Shown one piece after another: positions 25,572 to 34,070 of a stretch of 64,000 nt of DNA (the first letter of the stretch is position 1; the number at the start of each line of letters is the position of its first letter). A model generated the notes under the pieces. It saw nothing but the letters and a program-made list of their open reading frames with translations, was not told the origin of the DNA and did no database searches. Where the stretch lies: contig CAYPNF010000021.1 of NCBI GenBank assembly GCA_964411985.1, positions 66,053 through 130,052 of the forward strand, in the 5' to 3' direction. The translations under genes and the position numbers were made by a program. The stretch is from CAYPNF01 sp964411985. GTDB taxonomy: Bacteria > Verrucomicrobiota > Verrucomicrobiia > Limisphaerales > J093.

Positions 25572-26384
25572 ATGAAGAAAAATGCAGGGTATTGGATCTG
25601 TGTCCTGAGTTCTACGATCTGGCTGGGATCGATCGGTTCGGTGGGCCAGCAGGGGCCACCCCCATCCGGGCCAGTGCTTCCGAGTCAGCGGGGGACGATC
25701 CCAATGGCTCCTGCCGGACAGGTGTCCGCGACCGGGCTCACCAAGTTCAACCTGGATTTTCCGGGAGGAACACCGGGCAAACTGATCGCCGCCATCGAGA
25801 AAGCCATGGGAAGGAAGTTGAACGCGATTGTCCCGGAAGATTCGGCGGATGTCACCCTCCCCGCCCTCAAGATGGAGCAGGTCGACGTCTATCAACTGTT
25901 CCATGCCCTTGGAGCAGCGAGCAGGAAGCAGGTGGCGGTGCCCAACGCCCGCGGCCCGGCATTCGGAAGCAACTACCAGCTCGTCGAGACGGGCTACAGT
26001 TTTGAGCCAGGATCAAGGGGGGAGGGCCTAACAGACAACACGATCTGGTGTTTCACCGTGATGAAGGCGGTACCGCCACCAGCGAACACGCCGGCAAGAG
26101 TCTGCCGGTTCTACTCCCTCGCGCCTTACTTGGAACGTCAATTGACGGTGGATGATATTACCACCGCGATCGAGACCGCATGGAAGATGCTCGGAGAGAG
26201 CCCGACGCCGAAGATCAGTTTTCACAAAGACACGAAGCTGTTGATTGCGGTGGGAGAAGCGGGCAAACTCGAAACAATCGATGCTGTGCTCCAGGCACTT
26301 GAGCTGCCCAAGGCGTTGAAACCGGTACCAGGCCCTAGCGCCCCGCCCATGATGCCAGAAGGACCGCCGACGCGCGGTTCGTAG
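25572..26384 (+). CDS. Exported protein with secretin N-domain-like repeats
   Basis: 270 aa. A signal peptide (about 1-26) is followed by a Pro/Gln-rich stretch. Two segments resemble secretin/STN short domains: FNLDFPGGTPGKLIAAIEKAMG (about 58-115) and a second (about 185-255) with TVDDITTAIETAWKML and LLIAVGEAGKLETIDAVLQAL. Such domains sit in the periplasm and form ring or protein contacts. Downstream, 30 bases away, is a sigma factor gene and then a membrane protein, so it may be part of an envelope-sensing unit. A TATAAA box (25555-25560) lies just upstream. Function inferred only from fold resemblance. Confidence 0.7.
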   Translation: MKKNAGYWICVLSSTIWLGSIGSVGQQGPPPSGPVLPSQRGTIPMAPAGQVSATGLTKFNLDFPGGTPGKLIAAIEKAMGRKLNAIVPEDSADVTLPALKMEQVDVYQLFHALGAASRKQVAVPNARGPAFGSNYQLVETGYSFEPGSRGEGLTDNTIWCFTVMKAVPPPANTPARVCRFYSLAPYLERQLTVDDITTAIETAWKMLGESPTPKISFHKDTKLLIAVGEAGKLETIDAVLQALELPKALKPVPGPSAPPMMPEGPPTRGS

Positions 26385-26414
26385 TCGGACCTTGCCAGCA
26401 AACCATGGATCGAT

Positions 26415-27032
26415 TTGGGTTTTCAGTTGCATCAACCGAAGGTTCACGCGAGTCCGGTGGGGTCGGGATCGGGCCGACCGCTGGAGGTGGCGGAGCTGAC
26501 CCGGAACATGACCTCGGGGGACGAATCGGCCTACCGGGTCTTTTACGAGAATTACTGTGACCGTTTGTGGCGCTATCTGCTCGTAGTCTCCAAGGGAAAC
26601 GAGCAGGCCACTGCCGAAGCTCTGCAGGCAACTATGGTCCGCGTCGTCCGTCATATGAAACCCTTCCCCAATGACCGCGTTTTCTGGGGCTGGCTCTCCG
26701 TGCTGGCCCGCACGGCACTGAGTGACCAATCCCGAAAACATCGGCGTTACCTCGCGTTCCTCGACCGGTTCTTCTGGCACAAACGCGTCGAACAGTCAGT
26801 AGCGCCACCGCAAGCAGAGCCGGACGATGCACTACTAGCCCTCCTCGACCGGAACCTGGCGACTCTCCCTGTGGAGGAGCAAGACCTGCTGGAATGGAAA
26901 TACACCGAGGGCCGTTCCGTTCGAGAAATTGCCCATACCTTGAACCTCTCGGAAAAGGCCATCGAATCCCGGCTAGTGCGGATCCGACGGAGGCTCAAAG
27001 ACGCGCTGTTGAGTGGATTGAAACATGAGTGA
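26415..27032 (+). CDS. RNA polymerase sigma factor, sigma-70 family (ECF-like)
   Basis: Up to 205 aa. Region 2 is AYRVFYENYCDRLWRYLLVVS with VVRHMKPFPNDRVFWGWLSVLARTAL, and region 4 is LPVEEQDLLEWKYTEGRSVREIAHTLNLSEKAIESRL, a helix-turn-helix that reads the -35 element. The start is unclear: TTG 26415 gives the longest form, while GTG 26487 or ATG 26508 fit the homologous N-terminus (ELTRNMTSGDESAYR) better. It overlaps the next gene by 8 bases, suggesting coupled expression with a membrane-anchored partner. Confidence 0.88.
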   Translation: MGFQLHQPKVHASPVGSGSGRPLEVAELTRNMTSGDESAYRVFYENYCDRLWRYLLVVSKGNEQATAEALQATMVRVVRHMKPFPNDRVFWGWLSVLARTALSDQSRKHRRYLAFLDRFFWHKRVEQSVAPPQAEPDDALLALLDRNLATLPVEEQDLLEWKYTEGRSVREIAHTLNLSEKAIESRLVRIRRRLKDALLSGLKHE

Positions 27033-27522
27033 ATTGCCAAACCAATCCCGTTTGCTGAGCGACACGCTGGCTGAAGGCTCCGACACGGCCTTCCGAGAGC
27101 TGCTGCTGGAGGAGACGTTGCGCCGGGTGCGGTCTCGCCGACGTGCTCGGCAATTCCGTTCCCCTGCGTTGGTTCTTGCGATGTTGGCCACCTCCGCAGC
27201 CCTCCTGTGGCATCAGCACAAGCGCGAGTCGGGTGGCCAAGGAGATGGGAATGCCTCCCTGGTCGTGACCACCCATCCCTTGGAGAAGGAAGCCTGGGTG
27301 AAGACGCAGCCACTTTCCGCCGAGCTCTGGGTCCACTCGCACCCGAGCGCCGAGATCGTGATGACGGCTGCAGGGGGGGGTAAGCTTCGGGAGATTAGCG
27401 ACGAGGATCTGCTCTCCTTGGCCGCGCCGAATCCCGCGGTACTGGTGCGTCACGGCCCGCACCTCGCTGAACTAGTCTTCGCCAATCCCCCGCACGCAGA
27501 AGACTCCAGACTCCAAGACTGA
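27025..27522 (+). CDS. Single-pass membrane protein, possible anti-sigma partner
   Basis: 165 aa. Cytoplasmic N-terminus with a helical, Arg-rich stretch (ETLRRVRSRRRARQFR), one transmembrane helix (about 46-63, ALVLAMLATSAALLW), and a C-terminal extracytoplasmic domain of about 100 residues without a known motif. Overlap with the sigma factor gene and the topology resemble an anti-sigma factor, but the usual zinc-binding HxxxCxxC motif is absent. The regulatory role is inference from context. Confidence 0.6.
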   Translation: MSELPNQSRLLSDTLAEGSDTAFRELLLEETLRRVRSRRRARQFRSPALVLAMLATSAALLWHQHKRESGGQGDGNASLVVTTHPLEKEAWVKTQPLSAELWVHSHPSAEIVMTAAGGGKLREISDEDLLSLAAPNPAVLVRHGPHLAELVFANPPHAEDSRLQD

Positions 27523-27639
27523 TACCGGTGGGGGTGGGCACACCAGTCACAGTCCGGCGTTGGGCTATCAGGGGCCGCGCCGCGTCTTACCCCCTAAGAT
27601 CTTCTTGTCTTCGAAACCCAGTCGGTGCGGAATAGGGGC

Positions 27640-29913
27640 ATGGTGCGTTTCTTCATAAGTTGCTTTTTGGCGACTGCGGTGTGTTTCGGGCAGACTCAGC
27701 CAAAGTCGGGCTTGGAGATTGAATCCGGCCGATATCCGTCCCAAGAACAGGCTCAGGCCGCGTGGGTGCCCGTAAGCGGATCCTCGCCCGTGTTGGTGCA
27801 GAAGCAGGGCGACCAAACCTCGTTGCAGCTGCGGTGCAATTTCGAGGCAAAAGACCTAGACCGCGGCTGTTGGGATCGGAAAGTGGCACTGGATCTGGGA
27901 GGATGCCGCCGGATCGAGTTCGATGTATTCTGTAAGGATCCCACTCCCGTCTCCTACTTCAGTCTCTATTTTCAGAGTGGAAATGGCTGGTATCACGGAA
28001 TCTTCTATCCCGAGTCGCAAACTGACTGGAATCGAGTCGTCCTGGACAAGAAGAGCTTTGTCGAGGAGGGCCAGCCTGCCGGATGGTCGCAAATCAGTTG
28101 CATCCGACTGTCCGCATGGCGTGGCAAAGCCCAGAACACGGAATTCAACCTTCGGAACCTCCGTCAAACGGGCCTATTGGGACAGGACGTGGCGGTGGCC
28201 ATCGTGCGGGCAGATTCCCTGAGCAAGGGCGACTCAGGCCAGTCACGACTGGTGGAGGCTCGATGCAAGTTCCTAGCAGAGGCGCTGGACGAAAGTGGCG
28301 TCGGATGCGCAGTATTGAGCGACGCGGATGCGAATCCAGTACGTTTGAAGGGAGCTCGTTTAGTCATTCTACCCCATAACTCGGAGCTGCCTGGCCCGAT
28401 GCTTGAGAGTCTGAGGCAACGAGCTCGCGAAGGGGTGAAATTCCTGGTACTGGGCAAGGTACCCCCCGGGTTGCAGGAGGCGCTCAACGAATCGGGCGAA
28501 AAGGCGATCTCATCGGGCAACATCAAGCGGCCTGAGGTCACAGCGGGCCGCTGGACGGCGTTGCCCGAGGACCTGGTCCCCGGGGGCACACCGCAGGAGA
28601 AAAAGAGGAAGTTACTGCTGGCTGCAGGTGAGCTGGAGCCGTTGATTTGGAAGGAGGCGATCCAGTCGCGGTTGAGCAGTGTAGGAGTCATAGGGGGGCA
28701 TAAGGACCTGGACTCCACCGCCAAGGCGATCAAGAAGGCCAAACCGGCAAACGCCAAAGCCAGGGCCGACCTGAAGTCGAGTCTTGATCTGCGCCGTCAA
28801 GCCGAGACGCTGTTGTCTCGAGGGAAATACGAGGAGGCACTGCAGCATGCAAACAATGCAGTCCTAACGGCGGAGCGAGCGTGGTGCCGCATCCAACCCT
28901 CCCAAACGCGGGAGTTCCGGGCGTTCTGGTGCCACGATGCCTACGGGGTGGCCGGCATGAGTTGGGACGAGGCGGCCAAGCGACTGGCGGAAGCTGGCTT
29001 CACAGCGGTGATCCCCAATATGCTCTGGGGAGGAGTCGCCTACTACGAGAGTCAGATTCTGCCGGTGTCGAGCGAGGTCAAAACGCGCGGGGATGCCATC
29101 GCTCAATGCCTGGAGGCCTGTCGCAAGTACGGCCTGGAGGTGCATGTGTGGAAAGTGAACTGGTACTGCAGCGGCGGCACTCCTAAGGAGTTTCTAGAGC
29201 GGATGCGAAAGGAAGGCCGACTTCAGGCCGATGTGACGGAAAAGGAAGAACCGTGGCTGTGTCCGTCTCATCCGGAAAACCAGAAACTCGAAATCGACTC
29301 CATGCTGGAGGTAGCGAGGCGCTATCCAGTCGATGGTTTGCATTTCGATTATATCCGGTATCCCTCGGCCGACCACTGTTTCTGCCCTGGGTGCAAGACC
29401 CGATTTGAATCGGCCGCCGGACAGGCCCTGGGGCAATGGCCCAAAGACGTTCTCGCAGGTGGCAGGCTTCGCACCGAATGGCTGGATTGGCGGCGCAAGA
29501 ACATCGCCACCGTGGTTCGGGAGGTTCGCGAGAAGACTCGAGTCCTCCACCCCAAACTGAAGGTCTCCGCAGCAGTGTGGCCACTGTGGCCGAGCGACCG
29601 AGACACCCTGGGACAGGACTGGAAGGCGTGGTGCGACGCTGGATGGATGGATTTCGTGTGTCCGATGGACTACATGTCGGGACAGCGTCGATTCGAGAGT
29701 ACGATCCGCGACCAAATCCAATGGGCTGGCAAGACTCCGTGCTATCCTGGCATTGGCCCCAGCGCCACGCCGGCCCTCAAAACCGACGGGGTCATCGCCC
29801 AGATCCAGGCTACCCGAAAAGCCCAGACCGGAGGATTCGTGATCTTCAACTACGGAAGGACGGAAGCCGAAGGCCTCCTGCCGCTCCTAGGACTGGGCTG
29901 TACCGCACGGTGA
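27640..29913 (+). CDS. Secreted family 10-like glycosyl hydrolase (GHL10)
   Basis: 757 aa from ATG 27640; GTG 27625 is possible. Signal peptide (1-18), then a beta-sandwich carbohydrate-binding-like domain (about 20-178), and a Rossmann-like domain (about 184-300; VAVAIVRADSLSKGD, GARLVILPHNSELPG) like the glutamine-amidotransferase fold fused to glycosidases. A helical segment (about 340-420) follows, then a GHL10/DUF187-type TIM barrel (about 425-750) with EFRAFWCHDAYG, VDGLHFDYIRYP, FCPGCKTRFE and FVCPMDYMSG. Acidic residues in LHFDYIRYP and CPMDYM are candidate catalytic residues. Probably acts on extracellular polysaccharide; substrate unknown. Confidence 0.85.
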   Translation: MVRFFISCFLATAVCFGQTQPKSGLEIESGRYPSQEQAQAAWVPVSGSSPVLVQKQGDQTSLQLRCNFEAKDLDRGCWDRKVALDLGGCRRIEFDVFCKDPTPVSYFSLYFQSGNGWYHGIFYPESQTDWNRVVLDKKSFVEEGQPAGWSQISCIRLSAWRGKAQNTEFNLRNLRQTGLLGQDVAVAIVRADSLSKGDSGQSRLVEARCKFLAEALDESGVGCAVLSDADANPVRLKGARLVILPHNSELPGPMLESLRQRAREGVKFLVLGKVPPGLQEALNESGEKAISSGNIKRPEVTAGRWTALPEDLVPGGTPQEKKRKLLLAAGELEPLIWKEAIQSRLSSVGVIGGHKDLDSTAKAIKKAKPANAKARADLKSSLDLRRQAETLLSRGKYEEALQHANNAVLTAERAWCRIQPSQTREFRAFWCHDAYGVAGMSWDEAAKRLAEAGFTAVIPNMLWGGVAYYESQILPVSSEVKTRGDAIAQCLEACRKYGLEVHVWKVNWYCSGGTPKEFLERMRKEGRLQADVTEKEEPWLCPSHPENQKLEIDSMLEVARRYPVDGLHFDYIRYPSADHCFCPGCKTRFESAAGQALGQWPKDVLAGGRLRTEWLDWRRKNIATVVREVREKTRVLHPKLKVSAAVWPLWPSDRDTLGQDWKAWCDAGWMDFVCPMDYMSGQRRFESTIRDQIQWAGKTPCYPGIGPSATPALKTDGVIAQIQATRKAQTGGFVIFNYGRTEAEGLLPLLGLGCTAR

Positions 29914-29935
29914 TAAGCCGCCCGGACCAACCTGG

Positions 29936-30541
29936 CTACATCATCCAAGCTCGAATCGTCTCGATGGTTGCATACGCTGAGAAGATCAGCGCGATGTACC
30001 AAAGAGCCTTCCGTTTGGTAAGCAGGCAGAGCGATCCTAGCGCAATCGCAACTTGGTACACAGCAACGGCTTGCCCCATTCGCCCTCCCTTGGCGCTTGC
30101 CTGTGCTGCTTCCTTTCGGTCGGCGTCCCGCTGCTCCTCCAACTTCTTCGCTTGTTGCGTGATCTCAGCCTTTTCTTTCTCGTACTTCTCGATCTTGAGC
30201 TTGGCCTTCTCTTCGGAGGCCGGATCGGTCTTGCCACTTGCCTGTTCGCGCGCCAGTTCGTAGAGGTTCTGTTTGATGGACTTAGCCTGGTAGTACGCCC
30301 ACTGGTCTGACGCCTGGGATTGGTTGTAGGTGGCATCGTTCAAGCGGACCAAAACCCGGCTGGAGTACTTGCCAGCCCACTGGTTTGCCACTGCCGCGAG
30401 CACCGCGATAAAGACCAGAGACAAGGATGTGTACTTTGTCCAAGCCTCCTTCTTTTCTTTTTCCTTCTGGGCGGAGCGATCGGCCTTCAGATCTGCAATA
30501 AACCCCTTCAGATCTCTGAGTTCCTGCTGTAGGTCGTTCAT
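29936..30541 (-). CDS. DUF4337 family membrane protein
   Basis: 201 aa. N-terminal charged helix, a transmembrane segment (about 38-55), the typical DUF4337 pattern NDATYNQSQASDQWAYYQAKSIKQ, a long coiled coil (about 105-150), and two C-terminal transmembrane helices (about 157-175 and 180-197). The family occurs widely in bacteria without an assigned function. It converges with the GHL10 gene, with only 22 bases between them. Confidence 0.85.
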   Translation of the reverse strand: MNDLQQELRDLKGFIADLKADRSAQKEKEKKEAWTKYTSLSLVFIAVLAAVANQWAGKYSSRVLVRLNDATYNQSQASDQWAYYQAKSIKQNLYELAREQASGKTDPASEEKAKLKIEKYEKEKAEITQQAKKLEEQRDADRKEAAQASAKGGRMGQAVAVYQVAIALGSLCLLTKRKALWYIALIFSAYATIETIRAWMM

Positions 30542-30617
30542 AGCTCAAACAAAAACGGGCTGGTAAATACTGGGTCCACAAGCGGCAGTAAAGGGGAATC
30601 TTCGCCGCCTCACGAGG

Positions 30618-31925
30618 TCATCGGGACCCGGTCGCACCCCACTCGTTTAGAGCTCGCTCCCCGGATCTCTTGGCAGGAGATCGAGGCGCTTCCAGCAATT
30701 CCAACGCCTCACCCACGAGGTACAGAGAGCCGGTCACCACGCGGAATCGCAGTTCAGCACTGAGATCCAATGCCTCCTTCAAGGAATGACAAACGGTCAC
30801 CTGGCAGGGAGCACCGTCCACGAAACAGGCGGAGCGGAGTTCCTCCGGGTCCGCACTCCGGGTGTTGGCGACCGGCACCAAGAAGATCCCGGCGGCCACA
30901 GGCAAGAGGGCTGCGAACATCTTTCGCCAGTCCTTGTCCCGGAGAACCCCAATCACCAGCGCGGGGAGAGTGTTCGGGAAATGCTTGTCCAGGGCAGCTC
31001 GAAGTGTCAACGCCCCCGCTGGGTTGTGCGCTCCATCCAGGAGCGTCCGGCCTCCGTTTTCGTGGGTCATCACCTGGAGACGCCCCGTCCAACGCACCCG
31101 GCGCAGCCCTTCCGAAAAAGCCGCGTCGGGAATCGGAAGTGCGTGGGCAACCGTGCGGAGCGTGCGAAGAGCCACGGCTGCGTTGAGGCGCTGGTGATCG
31201 CCTAAGAGGGGGAGCTCAACTCGGCCCAGACGCGGCTCATTCGAATCCGACTGCCTCATCCCGATTAGGGGCGCCTGGTTCTCAGAAGCCAATCGCCGGG
31301 GGGCCTCCAAGCCCTCGGGCTCCCGCGCGCCTGTGATGACTGGGACTTTCGGTTTGATGATCCCGCCCTTTTCGTAGGCAATCTGGGCCAGCGTGTTGCC
31401 AAGCCACTTCTCGTGGTCATACTGGATATTCGTGATGACCGTGGCCAGCGGAGTCACGATATTCGTTGCGTCGAGGCGTCCCCCCATCCCGGTCTCCCAA
31501 ACGACCAGGTCGCACCCCGCCCGGGCGAAGTGGATCATCGCCATCACGGTGATCACCTCGAAGAAGGTGGGGTACCCTGGGGCCTCGAAGTGCCGCAAAT
31601 GCCCCTGCATCTCCCGGACCAGACGAACGATATCCGCCTCGGAGATCGGAATGCGGTCAACCTGGATACGTTCTCCGAAATGCACGAGGTGCGGCGAGGT
31701 GAACAGGCCCACCTTCCATCCGGCTGTCCGACAAATGCTTTCCAGCATGGCGCAGGTGGAACCCTTGCCGTTGGTGCCGGCCACGTGCAGGAATCGAAGC
31801 CGAAGTTCCGGATGTCCAGCCAGCGCTGCGAGCCTTCGGGTGTTATCCAGACCCAGCTTCAGACCGTGCAGTTGCAGGTCGTAGAGGAACTGAACCGCTT
31901 GGGAGTATGTCGTCACCGTATCCAA
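30618..31925 (-). CDS. folC: Bifunctional folylpolyglutamate/dihydrofolate synthase
   Basis: 435 aa. FolC adds glutamate to dihydropteroate and to folates in the cytoplasm. Mur-ligase features: P-loop GTNGKGST (about 49-56), LFTSPHLVHFGERI, WETGMGGRLDATN, TNIQYDHEKWLG, GDHQRLNAAVA and the C-terminal LLDGAHNPAG. Length is normal. The longest frame starts with TTG 31925; GTG 31916 gives VTTYSQAVQFLYDL and is equally plausible. Confidence 0.95.
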   Translation of the reverse strand: MDTVTTYSQAVQFLYDLQLHGLKLGLDNTRRLAALAGHPELRLRFLHVAGTNGKGSTCAMLESICRTAGWKVGLFTSPHLVHFGERIQVDRIPISEADIVRLVREMQGHLRHFEAPGYPTFFEVITVMAMIHFARAGCDLVVWETGMGGRLDATNIVTPLATVITNIQYDHEKWLGNTLAQIAYEKGGIIKPKVPVITGAREPEGLEAPRRLASENQAPLIGMRQSDSNEPRLGRVELPLLGDHQRLNAAVALRTLRTVAHALPIPDAAFSEGLRRVRWTGRLQVMTHENGGRTLLDGAHNPAGALTLRAALDKHFPNTLPALVIGVLRDKDWRKMFAALLPVAAGIFLVPVANTRSADPEELRSACFVDGAPCQVTVCHSLKEALDLSAELRFRVVTGSLYLVGEALELLEAPRSPAKRSGERALNEWGATGSR

Positions 31926-31979
31926 AGCGCGGCAAAGGTCTCGCGAGTCGGCTGGTCTGTCAATCGCTTCGTAAACATC

Positions 31980-32021
31980 AAAAAGCCAGCTGGCTCAGCC
32001 GATCCGGCTGGGCCAACTGGC
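31980..32021 (-). terminator. Rho-independent terminator of the sugar isomerase gene
   Basis: A 16-bp stem with two mismatched/GU positions pairs 31985-32000 with 32006-32021 around a 5-base loop. On the minus strand it is followed by TTTTT. It sits 55 bases after the isomerase stop and before folC. Confidence 0.8.
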
Positions 32022-32075
32022 AAAACAAGGGCTGGGGATGAAAGGCTACTTCCCGCCCAGCACAGCAGAGCTCGG

Positions 32076-32933
32076 TTAGACCTTCCCCATCTTCTTCAGA
32101 GCCTCGAAGCAACGTTTCACCGCGTCCATGGGGTCCTTGCTGCTCTCGTGCTCGACGATATACCATTGGGTCTGGCCCTTGGATTCGCAGAAGGCGAAAA
32201 CCTCCTTCCACGGGACCTTGTCTTCACCGATCACCGCCTCGGCACCTGCTCCATTGGCCTTCAGGTGGATGGTGATGGCTCGCCCCGGGTACTTCTGCAG
32301 GACAGCAACAGGGTCCGCCCCGCCGTCGCGGCAATTGCTGGTGTCGAGCTGCATCACGACCTCGGCCTTGGTCGTTCCGAAGAACAGATCCCAGGCTGAC
32401 TCACCTTCAAACTTGTCGAAATCGTGAGCATGAGCATGGTAACCGATGTACATGCCCGCGGCTTTCACCTTGGGAACAAGTTCATTGAAGAGCTTCGCTT
32501 TATCAAGCCATGCCTGCTTGCTCTTTCCCTCCATCCAGGGAACGATGAGGTACTTATTGCCAATGGTCTTGTTGAACTCGATGGTTTCAGGGAGTGCTCC
32601 TGGCAGAATGGACTCGTAAGGGGTGTGCGTTCCGCAACACACCAAACCATTGTCGTCGAGCATTTTTCGAAGATCTTTGGCGGTCCGCCCATGATAACCG
32701 GCGAACTCGACGCCCTTGTAGCCGATCTTCGCAACGGTGGAGAGGACCCCTGGCAAGTCCTTGGCAGCCTGATCGCGCACAGAATAAAGCTGAAGCCCAA
32801 CTGGGATGGACTGAGCGGCAGCCTGCACGGCGGCACCGGAAATGCCGAGGCCGAGAGCTGTACCCGCAACACCCAGGGCGCTGCGGCCCAGGAAATCGCG
32901 GCGGGAGAGTTGCGTGGGAGGAACGATATTCAT
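32076..32933 (-). CDS. Tat-exported sugar phosphate isomerase/epimerase-like TIM barrel
   Basis: 285 aa. A twin-arginine signal (LSRRDFLGRSA, residues 9-19) is followed by an AP-endonuclease-2-type TIM barrel: VGLQLYSVRDQ, YKGVEFAGYHG, GYHAHAHDF, VVMQLDTSNC and WYIVEHESS. His, Asp and Glu residues at strand ends form the usual divalent-metal site. Family members epimerise or cleave keto-sugars, and several act with Gfo/Idh enzymes on 3-keto-glycosides. It is divergent from the cluster at 33.1-39.4 kb, which contains two such oxidoreductases. Confidence 0.9.
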   Translation of the reverse strand: MNIVPPTQLSRRDFLGRSALGVAGTALGLGISGAAVQAAAQSIPVGLQLYSVRDQAAKDLPGVLSTVAKIGYKGVEFAGYHGRTAKDLRKMLDDNGLVCCGTHTPYESILPGALPETIEFNKTIGNKYLIVPWMEGKSKQAWLDKAKLFNELVPKVKAAGMYIGYHAHAHDFDKFEGESAWDLFFGTTKAEVVMQLDTSNCRDGGADPVAVLQKYPGRAITIHLKANGAGAEAVIGEDKVPWKEVFAFCESKGQTQWYIVEHESSKDPMDAVKRCFEALKKMGKV

Positions 32934-33029
32934 ATTCGGTCTTTTCGTTAATATTGTTAATCAACCGCGGTCCGGAGATAACCGGCACAAATTACGCGAG
33001 CGAGGCCAGCCAGGTCAAGGTGCGGGTTC

Positions 33030-33058
33030 TTGCCAATCTCCGATCGGATTGGTATTAT
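33030..33058 (+). promoter_or_regulatory. Sigma-70-like promoter with overlapping inverted repeat
   Basis: TTGCCA (33030-33035), 17 bases, TATTAT (33053-33058). The spacer is occupied by an inverted repeat CCAATC (33033-33038) and GATTGG (33047-33052) around TCCGATCG. This layout suits an operator that would block polymerase. It lies about 90 bases before the pseudopilin gene and may drive the downstream sugar cluster. Confidence 0.5.
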
Positions 33059-33146
33059 CAGCCCATCAAAAGATCCGCTGTGCGAGACCATAAGGACTGG
33101 CTTCTCTATGGACTTGGAATGGCCCGAACAAATTCAAATCATTGGC

Positions 33147-33914
33147 ATGAATAGGTACTCATTACCCAGGCAGGAAACCCTCAAGAGTCATGGGTTCACA
33201 CTCATTGAACTTCTGGTGGTCATCGCTATTATTGCCATTCTGGCTGGCTTACTCCTTCCCGCCCTGTCCAATGCCAAGGATAAAGCGGGCCGGACCAAGT
33301 GCTTAAACAACACCCGTCAACTGGGTCTGGCAACCATCATGTACGCCGACGACAACCGGGACCGGCTTCCCTATCCAAACTGGAATCCACCCTGGCTGCC
33401 AGGCTGGCTCTATACGCCCGATGGTTCTGCCGTCCCCAACATCTGGTCCGCCAAGTACTCCACCAACCAATCCAAAGCGTACGAAGGAGGCCAGCTCTGG
33501 CCCTTCATCAAGACCGCAGCCATGTACTATTGCCCTATCGAAAGGACGAATTCTCCCGATTTCAAGCCTCGGGCCAACAAGATGTCCTCGTACGTGATGA
33601 ATGGGGCCGCCTGTAGCTTTGGCCGAATCCAAGGCACTCACGCCATCTCGGCTCTTCGACCGGACGCGATCACGATGTGGGAGCCGACCGAGAAAACCGT
33701 GAATGGGGTCAACTTCTTCAATGATGGCAGCAGCTATCCCGAAAACGCAGACCGTGGAGGTGATGGTGGCCCCAGCAAACGTCACAAGACCGGGAGTATC
33801 GTTCTGTCCATCGACGGCCATGGTGAGTTCCTGAAATTCACCGCCTTCGACAAAGAGACTCGGGTTGGGCCCAGCCGGGTGTGGTGGTGTCCTGATAGCA
33901 AAGACGGCCACTAA
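33147..33914 (+). CDS. Prepilin-type N-terminal cleavage/methylation domain protein
   Basis: 255 aa from ATG 33147, which puts a short basic leader before the pilin-like signal (HGFTLIELLVVIAIIAILAG at about 14-33). The globular part has NTRQLGLATIMYADDNRDRLP and a C-terminal GSIVLSIDGHGEFLKF, the counterpart of the ADSHAE motif in related proteins. Longer in-frame starts (33030, 33108) are unlikely. It precedes a sugar-metabolism gene group by 156 bases; whether it is functionally tied to it is unknown. Confidence 0.9.
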   Translation: MNRYSLPRQETLKSHGFTLIELLVVIAIIAILAGLLLPALSNAKDKAGRTKCLNNTRQLGLATIMYADDNRDRLPYPNWNPPWLPGWLYTPDGSAVPNIWSAKYSTNQSKAYEGGQLWPFIKTAAMYYCPIERTNSPDFKPRANKMSSYVMNGAACSFGRIQGTHAISALRPDAITMWEPTEKTVNGVNFFNDGSSYPENADRGGDGGPSKRHKTGSIVLSIDGHGEFLKFTAFDKETRVGPSRVWWCPDSKDGH

Positions 33915-34070
33915 GCCGAGGGCGTCGGCGACGCTCTTGAGGCAACTGGTGTGCGGCAACCTGAAGGCAGGGGTTGAATGGCCGGCGAGGACCCGCTGCC
34001 TGTCGCAGGAACTAGCCATCGATGCGTGTTGTCAAACCCGAGCGGCAAGAGCATACTTCCCGGACGCACC

